Assembly: GCA_034086685.1 (NCBI GenBank)
Contig: JAXDZY010000105.1
Span: 1 to 18,313, forward strand
Origin: TWA4 sp034086685
Lineage (GTDB): Bacteria; Bacillota; Clostridia; Lachnospirales; Lachnospiraceae
Direction: 5' to 3'
DNA: 18,313 nucleotides
Both the position numbers and the translations under genes were made by a program. Under the pieces are notes generated by a model that saw only the letters and a program-made list of their open reading frames with translations, made no database searches and was not told the DNA's origin. Position 1 is the first letter of the stretch, and every line of letters starts with the position of its first letter. Shown here one piece after another: positions 14,289 to 18,313 of the stretch.

Positions 14289-14450
14289 AGTTAAAGAAAC
14301 GAACAGACAACGAACATATCTTTAACACAGCTTCAGATATTCCATTCAATCCTCCACCTGCAATGACTGAAGAAAACCTCTACCTCTATATTAGAAATTA
14401 ATGTTATTACCCGCAGAAACCAGACATCAGCCGATGTCTGGTTTTTGCGT
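14289..14450 (+). ncRNA. Predicted small RNA 2 (paralogue of the one at 12273)
   Basis: About 160 nt between promoter and terminator without a plausible gene. Hairpin 1 is GTTAAAGA (14290-14297) with TCTTTAAC (14319-14326), its loop containing ACGAACA twice. Hairpin 2 is CTTCAG (14331-14336) with CTGAAG (14367-14372). Its loop holds CATTCAATCCTCCACC (14344-14359), the reverse complement of GGAGG, five bases, AUG. Then come the shared ACCTCTACCTCT linker, a GAAATTAATGT segment and a terminator. The 5' block equals that of small RNA 1, while the loop sequence differs, so I infer a duplicated scaffold with a changed target. No clear target for this copy was found in the window. Confidence 0.7.
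14412..14449 (+). terminator. Intrinsic terminator of small RNA 2
   Basis: A 17-bp stem with one G-U pair (14412-14428 with 14433-14449), AGCC loop, five T in the 3' arm. Confidence 0.82.
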
Positions 14451-14514
14451 TGATGGTACGTCCGGCGGATATACGTTCAGCGGGGCATGCCCGGACGGTA
14501 CATCCGTACCATCA
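14451..14514. repeat. 64-base nested palindrome between small RNA 2 and the MATE promoter
   Basis: Outer arms TGATGGTACG (14451-14460) and CGTACCATCA (14505-14514) pair perfectly, next arms TCCGG/CCGGA (14461-14465, 14491-14495), and the middle has GGGCATGCCC. An alternative pairing GTACGTCCGG with CCGGAC-G-GTAC competes with the outer stem. It may be a REP-like element or a cruciform regulatory site. Confidence 0.6.
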
Positions 14515-14559
14515 GGATGCAGAATACAGTATACAGTACACGTATTTGTTATATTTTCT

Positions 14560-14603
14560 ATCCCCCCCGGGGGCTTGTAAAGAAAAAACGGGTCTGATAT
14601 ATT
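14560..14603 (+). promoter_or_regulatory. C-rich-element promoter of the MATE gene
   Basis: ATCCCCCCCGGGGGC (14560-14574, with a C5G5 palindrome) abuts -35 TTGTAA (14575-14580), 17-base spacer, -10 TATATT (14598-14603), 65 bases before the start codon. Same architecture as the promoters at 6920, 12223, 12459 and 14239. Confidence 0.72.
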
Positions 14604-14668
14604 TTTGTAAGTTTCCGGGAAATAATGTGGGAAAACAGTTTTTCAGATAGGTCAGGGAGGAAAAAGGT

Positions 14669-16009
14669 TTGGCTAAAACAACAGATTTAACAACAGGAAC
14701 CATATGGAAAAGGCTTCTGTTTTTTGCGATACCTCTGCTTTTAAGCAGTCTGGTTCAGCAGCTTTATAACACGGTGGATCTGATTTTTGTTGGGAATTTT
14801 ATTGATAAATCGGCATCGGCGGCGATTGGCTCCAGCAGCCTTCTGGTTACCTGTCTGGTGGGATTTTTCGGCGGTATGTCAGTGGGTTCGGGAGTTGTGG
14901 TATCTCATATTTTCGGTGCAGGGGAAACAGAGAAGCTCTCAAAGGCGGTACACAACGCCATTGCACTCAGCATTGCGGGCGGACTGGGTTCCATGGTTTT
15001 TGGTTACTTTTTTGCTCCGGTATTCCTGAAACTGATCAATACCCCTCAGGATATCTATGTCAATGCAGTCAGCTATCTCCGCATTTATTTTTTCTCACTG
15101 GTTTTTATCTTTGTTTACAATCTGGGATCCGGTGTTCTGCGGGCCCTGGGCGATTCGAAGTCGCCCCTGTATGCGCAGGCTGTGGGCGGCCTTGTAAACA
15201 TTGCAATGGATTACCTTTTTATCCGGTGTTTTGAAAACGGCGTAACCGGTGCGGCATGGGCGACTTTCTGTTCACAGGGAACCGCAGCACTTTTAACTGT
15301 TTACAGTCTGATGAAACTGGATCCGGCTTATTCACTGCATTTGCGTAAAATCGGTTTTGACAGGGAAATCCTGAAGAAAGTAATCCTGATCGGTGTTCCG
15401 GCAGGAGCACAGTCTCTTGTGATTACTCTGTCCAATATCATGGCACAGTACCATATTAATTCATTCGGTGAGGACGCCATCGCTGCATACACCGCTTATT
15501 TTAAAATAGAACTGATCATTTATCTGCCGATTGTGGCATTTGGTCAGGCAATTATGGCTTTTGCAGGTCAGAATATGGGAGCACGGAACTACAGGCGTAT
15601 GCGGGAGGGAACCCGGATCTGCCTGTTTATGAGTATGGGACTGGCTTTCGTAACCAGCCTGCTGGCATTGCAGTTCGGACCGCAGCTGTTTCGAATTTTC
15701 AATAAAGAACCGTCTGTTATTGAAACGGGATGCCGGATCATCGGAATCAGTTTTCCTTTTTATTTTGTGTACTGTATCCTGCAGATTCTGGGTGACAGTC
15801 TGCGCGGCGCAGGAAAAGTGAAGGAGCCCATGTATATTGTTCTGGTAAACATCTGCATCATCCGTACCATACTGCTGTTTCTGATTGTACCTGTGGTACA
15901 GGATATCACAGGAGTGGCAGTGACTTATCCTGCAACATGGATCCTGACTTCTGTGTGCATGCTGGTTTACTATGTGTATGGATATGCCAGCACGCTGGTG
16001 GTTATGTGA
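14669..16009 (+). CDS. MATE-family efflux transporter
   Basis: A 446-residue integral membrane protein of the multidrug and toxic compound extrusion family, with about twelve hydrophobic segments in two similar halves. The N-terminus reads GTIWKRLLFFAIPLLLSSLVQQLYNTVDLIFVGNF, with the P-x-x-x-x-x-x-x-Q-x-x-Y pattern of the family's first helix. Later landmarks are VGSGVVVSHIFGAGE, ALGDSKSPLYAQ, and GQNMGARNYRRMREG opening the second half. It exports small organic molecules against Na+ or H+. The start is TTG 14669, supported by AGGGAGG at 14654-14660. It carries its own C-rich promoter shared with the ABC operon, so export of a product linked to that importer is possible but unproven. Confidence 0.93.
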   Translation: MAKTTDLTTGTIWKRLLFFAIPLLLSSLVQQLYNTVDLIFVGNFIDKSASAAIGSSSLLVTCLVGFFGGMSVGSGVVVSHIFGAGETEKLSKAVHNAIALSIAGGLGSMVFGYFFAPVFLKLINTPQDIYVNAVSYLRIYFFSLVFIFVYNLGSGVLRALGDSKSPLYAQAVGGLVNIAMDYLFIRCFENGVTGAAWATFCSQGTAALLTVYSLMKLDPAYSLHLRKIGFDREILKKVILIGVPAGAQSLVITLSNIMAQYHINSFGEDAIAAYTAYFKIELIIYLPIVAFGQAIMAFAGQNMGARNYRRMREGTRICLFMSMGLAFVTSLLALQFGPQLFRIFNKEPSVIETGCRIIGISFPFYFVYCILQILGDSLRGAGKVKEPMYIVLVNICIIRTILLFLIVPVVQDITGVAVTYPATWILTSVCMLVYYVYGYASTLVVM

Positions 16010-16048
16010 ACAACACGGGAAGAATTTTTGCTGATCTGATATCTGATT

Positions 16049-16621
16049 CTATTTTTTTTCCTGACTGTCTGCATATCCTTTTCGATACTCTTCCAGTTCC
16101 TTTTTAAATTCTTTTGTCTTATCAAAATCGCAGCCGAACATTTCCGGGCAAAAACCCCTGTAAATGCATTCCTTTACCATACATGCAGCCAGCTCCGGTT
16201 CGGTTTCGGCAACTTTTTTCTTAACCAGCGTCCAGGCTTTTCTGGTTTCGGGACTGGCGCAGCTGCACAGCCGTTTTCGGCTGATGTTGATCAGTGCCTG
16301 TGCATCTGCCTCACATTCATGGATAACCAGAGCTCCCTGAGGCAGCTCATCCCGGCAGACATTGGTTCGGTCAGAACGCTGTGTTTTTACAAAATGTTCA
16401 ATGCCGATTTTGTGGCGTACCATATGCACGGAAACCCAGTAGGGCAGATCCGCCCATTTCCAGGAAAATCGGATTTTCCGGATTGGAGAGTGTTCAGACT
16501 GCAGCAGCTGTCGTTTCCACCTGGAATCCGGGTATTTTCCTGTACTTTTACCGATTGTGGTCATGGTTGCGTTTTTCACATCCTGCCAGTTATCTTCGTG
16601 CTGAAACCATTCAATTTTCAT
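16049..16621 (-). CDS. ThyX-like protein (FAD-dependent thymidylate synthase fold), divergent
   Basis: A 190-residue protein. SEHSPIRKIRFSWKWADLP (42-60) and MVRHKIGIEHFVKTQRSDR (67-85) line up with the flavin/dUMP-binding region of ThyX, whose usual motif is RHRxxSxNExSxRY. Here it is degenerate: RH is kept, the middle differs, and the end is RSDR. The C-terminal half has several cysteines (LCSCAS, CMVKECIYRGFCPEMFGC), unlike typical ThyX. It may still make dTMP, or be a repurposed relative. AGGAGG lies seven to eight bases upstream of the ATG. Its gene starts two bases after the Cys-rich gene upstream, in the transcript led by the cobalamin riboswitch. Confidence 0.75.
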   Translation of the reverse strand: MKIEWFQHEDNWQDVKNATMTTIGKSTGKYPDSRWKRQLLQSEHSPIRKIRFSWKWADLPYWVSVHMVRHKIGIEHFVKTQRSDRTNVCRDELPQGALVIHECEADAQALINISRKRLCSCASPETRKAWTLVKKKVAETEPELAACMVKECIYRGFCPEMFGCDFDKTKEFKKELEEYRKGYADSQEKK

Positions 16622-16623
16622 GA

Positions 16624-16920
16624 TTATTTTGCCTCCTGATTCATAGATGTTTGTTTCATAATGGTTAATATTTCCTTATAGCGCTTCGTTATGGTATCGT
16701 AGTTTTCGTGCTGATGCGGGTAGATGCAGAAACTGCAGTCTTTATAGCCGTTGGGCAGATATACGAAATGGCCGCCGCAGTGTTCTCCTAAAACATACAG
16801 CGGACAATAACAGAACAGACAGTTGAAATTATCCGGGTCAGCATTCAGATGACAGGGAAAAAATTCGCATTCGCAGTTACAGAAATAAGAAAAGTGTTTG
16901 CCGTCGAAATCTTTTATCAT
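16624..16920 (-). CDS. Cysteine-rich small-domain (zinc-finger-like) protein
   Basis: A 98-residue protein of the Cys-rich small domain family (COG2158-like, Pfam zf-like). It is packed with metal ligands: CNCECEFFPCH, then FNCLFCYCPLY, CGG and KDCSFCIYPHQHENYD, at least eleven Cys and several His in the first 75 residues. Members are often encoded with, or fused to, cobalamin biosynthesis genes, and here a cobalamin riboswitch lies upstream on the same strand, which fits that link. The biochemical role is unknown. GGAGA at about 16929-16933 is the ribosome site. It is likely co-transcribed with the ThyX-like gene that starts two bases after it. Confidence 0.85.
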   Translation of the reverse strand: MIKDFDGKHFSYFCNCECEFFPCHLNADPDNFNCLFCYCPLYVLGEHCGGHFVYLPNGYKDCSFCIYPHQHENYDTITKRYKEILTIMKQTSMNQEAK

Positions 16921-17135
16921 GGTAGTTTCTCCAAAATCATATATGTGGGTGGTATTTGAGCAGCTTATCCTATGAAAAGAATCGATACCAAAGAACTAAA
17001 TGGGAGAGCACAATCTGTGGTATCGATCTTCCTGTGAACACCGGTTTCAGGTGCATGAAACCGACATCTGACAAAGAGAAGTAAAGTAATACCCCTTCTC
17101 CAATATAGAGGAAATAATTGCCGAATAAATGATAC
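16921..17135 (-). other. Long leader between riboswitch terminator and the Cys-rich gene
   Basis: No convincing gene. It contains an 8-bp hairpin CGGTTTCA/TGAAACCG (17042-17063) and a 10-bp inverted repeat ATCGATACCA/TGGTATCGAT (16981-16990, 17018-17027) with a 27-base loop. A GTG-started 80-codon minus-strand frame (16970-17212) is hydrophobic but crosses the terminator and lacks a good ribosome site, so I do not call it. Confidence 0.45.
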
Positions 17136-17166
17136 AAAAAAAGACTGCCCAATACTGGAACAGCCC
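17136..17166 (-). terminator. Intrinsic terminator of the cobalamin riboswitch
   Basis: On the minus strand GGGCTG-T-TCC, loop AGTATT, GGGCAGTCT, with one bulged T and G-U pairs, followed by seven T (17142-17136). It is placed about 65 bases after the aptamer, as expected of a transcription-terminating expression platform. Confidence 0.7.
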
Positions 17167-17229
17167 GCAATTCTACCGTAAAATTGAATAAAATCACCAA
17201 GAGCCTATTCACCGTAGGTTTGTGTATCC

Positions 17230-17395
17230 ATCAAGCAGGTCTCCTGACTAGGATCATTGCCGTACCAGCCTTCCCAACATCTTGTCAGTGGCATAACCAG
17301 GTCTGGCTCCCCATTACAGTGACGGGATCGTTCCGGAATCACACCGGAATTCCCTCTTAGCCTGTCTTATAAAGGTTTGAAATAAGACAGGAACT
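17230..17395 (-). promoter_or_regulatory. Cobalamin riboswitch
   Basis: The minus strand carries the B12-box core in order: AAGAGGGAATTCCGGTGTGA, ATTCCGG, CCCGTCACTGTAATGGGGAG, then GCCACTGACAAG, TTGGGAAGG, and AGTCAGGAGACCTGC at the 3' end. A hairpin CCTGTCTTAT/ATAAGACAGG (17391-17382, 17370-17361) forms the 5' part. It binds adenosyl- or another cobalamin and turns off the downstream RNA when the vitamin is plentiful. The regulated genes would be the Cys-rich protein and the ThyX-like protein, via the terminator at 17136-17166. Confidence 0.93.
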
Positions 17396-17418
17396 TGATT
17401 TCCTATTCAGCTGTTAAT

Positions 17419-17447
17419 AATTTAACATGTTTTATACAGTGTGTCAA
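17419..17447 (-). promoter_or_regulatory. Promoter of the riboswitch transcript
   Basis: Minus strand TTGACA (17447-17442), 17-base spacer, TAAATT (17424-17419), with a start expected near 17412, about 17 bases before the aptamer. It lies only 20 bases from the edge of the truncated group II intron. Confidence 0.7.
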
Positions 17448-17466
17448 CTCTTTTGCGTGCGTCTGA

Positions 17467-17976
17467 TGGAACTTTAGAAAGTATAAGGGAAAGCTCCTTA
17501 TTCACCCTTCAAAGAAATCAGTGAAAAAGCTCACGCGTAAACTCAGTGAAACGGTTAAATATTTCTGTGCCGCTGAACAGGATGTACTGATAGCAAAACT
17601 CAACCAGATAACCAAAGGATGGGGAAACTATTATTACTGTGTCTGTGCCAAACGAACCTTTGATACATTAGACCACAGGCTATGGGAAATGTTATGGAAA
17701 TGGGCTAAGCGCAGACATCCGAGAAAGAGGCACAAATGGATCAAGGATCGCTATTGGCATCCTAAAGGCAACAGAAGCTGGGGCTTTGGAACAGATAAAG
17801 CAATACTATACTCGCTTTCTGATACACCGATAGTAAGAATTCCTCCTTTGAATCTGACGAAGAATCCATTTCTGGATAAAGAATATTTTGACAAGAGAGC
17901 CTCAGATTTGAAACAGAGAAGAATTACGGCAGGTTACTCGAATACAGCCGCACACATGGGAATATACGTGTTATAA
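17467..17976 (+). pseudogene. Group II intron maturase, C-terminal fragment
   Basis: Homology starts at TGG 17467 (WNFRKYKGKLLIHPSKKSV) immediately after an in-frame TGA, and runs to TAA at 17974-17976, about 169 codons. It covers the end of the reverse-transcriptase thumb and the whole maturase X domain (LNQITKGWGNYYYCVCAKRTF, then LWEMLWKWAKRRHPRKRHKW) plus a DNA-binding/endonuclease-like tail. The polymerase domain and everything upstream are missing, so this is a 5'-truncated relic. A GTG at 17521 could give a 151-residue product but has no ribosome site. It is followed by intron domains V and VI in the correct position. Confidence 0.88.
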
Positions 17977-17982
17977 ATGCGT

Positions 17983-18052
17983 GAGCGGAATGCGGTGAAA
18001 ATCGCACGTTCCGTTCTTAGGGGAGGGACAGGCAGTAATGCCTGTCTCTTAC
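17983..18052 (+). ncRNA. Group II intron domains V and VI, 3' end of the intron
   Basis: Domain V is a canonical 34-mer at 17983-18016: GAGCGGAA with TTCCGTTC (catalytic AGC at 17984-17986), upper stem TGCGGT-GAAA-ATCGCA, and a two-base CG bulge. Domain VI follows as GGGACAGGCA-GTAA-TGCCTGTCTC (18025-18048). The intron ends in AC at 18051-18052, where the transposase reading frame resumes. With no domains I-IV in the window, it cannot splice in cis. Confidence 0.87.
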
Positions 18053-18164
18053 TTGGGCGAGAGGCTACTATGCAGCGACAGTAGGAAACATTACAGAAGA
18101 AGCAGTAAAAGAATATATACAGCGTCAAAAGGAAGAGTCCAAGAGAGAAGATCCCAGAAAGTAG
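18053..18164 (+). pseudogene. IS200/IS605 TnpA transposase, 3' end
   Basis: From TGG at 18054 the frame reads WARGYYAATVGNITEEAVKE and on to a TAG at 18162-18164. This is the characteristic C-terminus of the HUH (Y1) single-strand transposase TnpA. The group II intron is inserted directly before this tryptophan codon, with the 5' exon lost with the rest of the intron. Only 36 codons remain, so it is non-functional here. Confidence 0.85.
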
Positions 18165-18273
18165 CCTCTTTCAGAGGCATGTTGGTATAAGTGCTTGAGA
18201 CGCCCGCCTTTTAGGCGCGCAAGTAATCGGCCCTTATAGGGCCAAAATCAAACTACCAGTTGAACTGGTGGTT
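18164..18273 (+). mobile_element. Probable right-end region of the IS200/IS605 element
   Basis: A string of short hairpins follows tnpA: GCCTCT-TTC-AGAGGC (18164-18178), GGCCCT-TAT-AGGGCC (18229-18243) and the imperfect AACTACCAGTT/AACTGGTGGTT palindrome (18251-18273). IS200/IS605 ends are recognised as such hairpins by TnpA. The exact boundary is not identifiable. Confidence 0.5.
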
Positions 18274-18313
18274 CATGACTTGCTCATGATCTATGACGGA
18301 GGTCAGCGAAGGA

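Noticed and set aside
14560..14603. MerR-type (BmrR-like) operator at the MATE promoter
   Set aside because: MerR-family sites lie between -35 and -10 with a 19-20 base spacer; here the C/G palindrome is upstream of -35 and the spacer is 17.
16970..17212. 80-residue hydrophobic minus-strand frame after the riboswitch
   Set aside because: Starts with GTG without a ribosome site, spans the riboswitch terminator and includes the inverted repeats; no family resemblance.

Overview
The window looks like a chromosomal piece of a gut-type member of the Clostridia, most likely Lachnospiraceae. The evidence is moderate GC, strong AGGAGG ribosome sites with some TTG starts, a split two-subunit transketolase, a feoA-feoA-feoB operon with a small Cys-rich FeoB partner, and a cobalamin riboswitch. 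Assignment below family level is not possible from this sequence alone.

Layout. (1) 1-1833: the end of a two-gene transketolase operon and a peptidase E-like protein. (2) 1897-2070: a tRNA-Arg(ACG) unit with its own promoter, a leader hairpin and a terminator. (3) 2162-5804: a ferrous-iron uptake operon (feoA, feoA, feoB, FeoB-associated Cys-rich protein, Fur-family regulator), with palindromic operator-like sites at the promoter and in front of feoB, and an internal terminator. (4) 5820-12187: a LysR regulator, then a five-gene nickel/peptide-type ABC importer (lipoprotein, two permeases, two ATPases). (5) 12188-14603: an intergenic-rich zone with two paralogous small-RNA genes flanking a minus-strand methyltransferase and FmdE-family pair. 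(6) 14669-16009: a MATE exporter. (7) 16049-17447, minus strand: a cobalamin riboswitch with terminator, a Cys-rich small-domain protein and a ThyX-like protein. (8) 17467-18313: a 5'-truncated group II intron joined to the 3' end of an IS200/IS605 transposase.

The most interesting system is in regions 4-6. Five promoters within 8 kb share a C-rich block directly abutting the -35 box (three copies identical over 21 nt). They precede the ABC operon, both small-RNA genes, the MATE gene and one orphan site. The two predicted sRNAs (about 150-160 nt) share an identical 40-nt promoter/5' block, a 5' hairpin, a second hairpin closed by CTTCAG/CTGAAG, a CCTCTACCTCT linker and an intrinsic terminator. 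The large loop of the second hairpin is, in each copy, the reverse complement of a ribosome site plus AUG, with a different sequence in each. The loop of the first sRNA pairs over 14 positions (one mismatch, one G-U) with the ribosome site and start codon of the ABC binding-protein gene. It also pairs over 13 positions with one bulge to the methyltransferase start. I infer a local regulon in which one regulator drives a transporter and an exporter together with sRNAs that tune translation of the same cluster. All sRNA, promoter and target calls are predictions read by eye.
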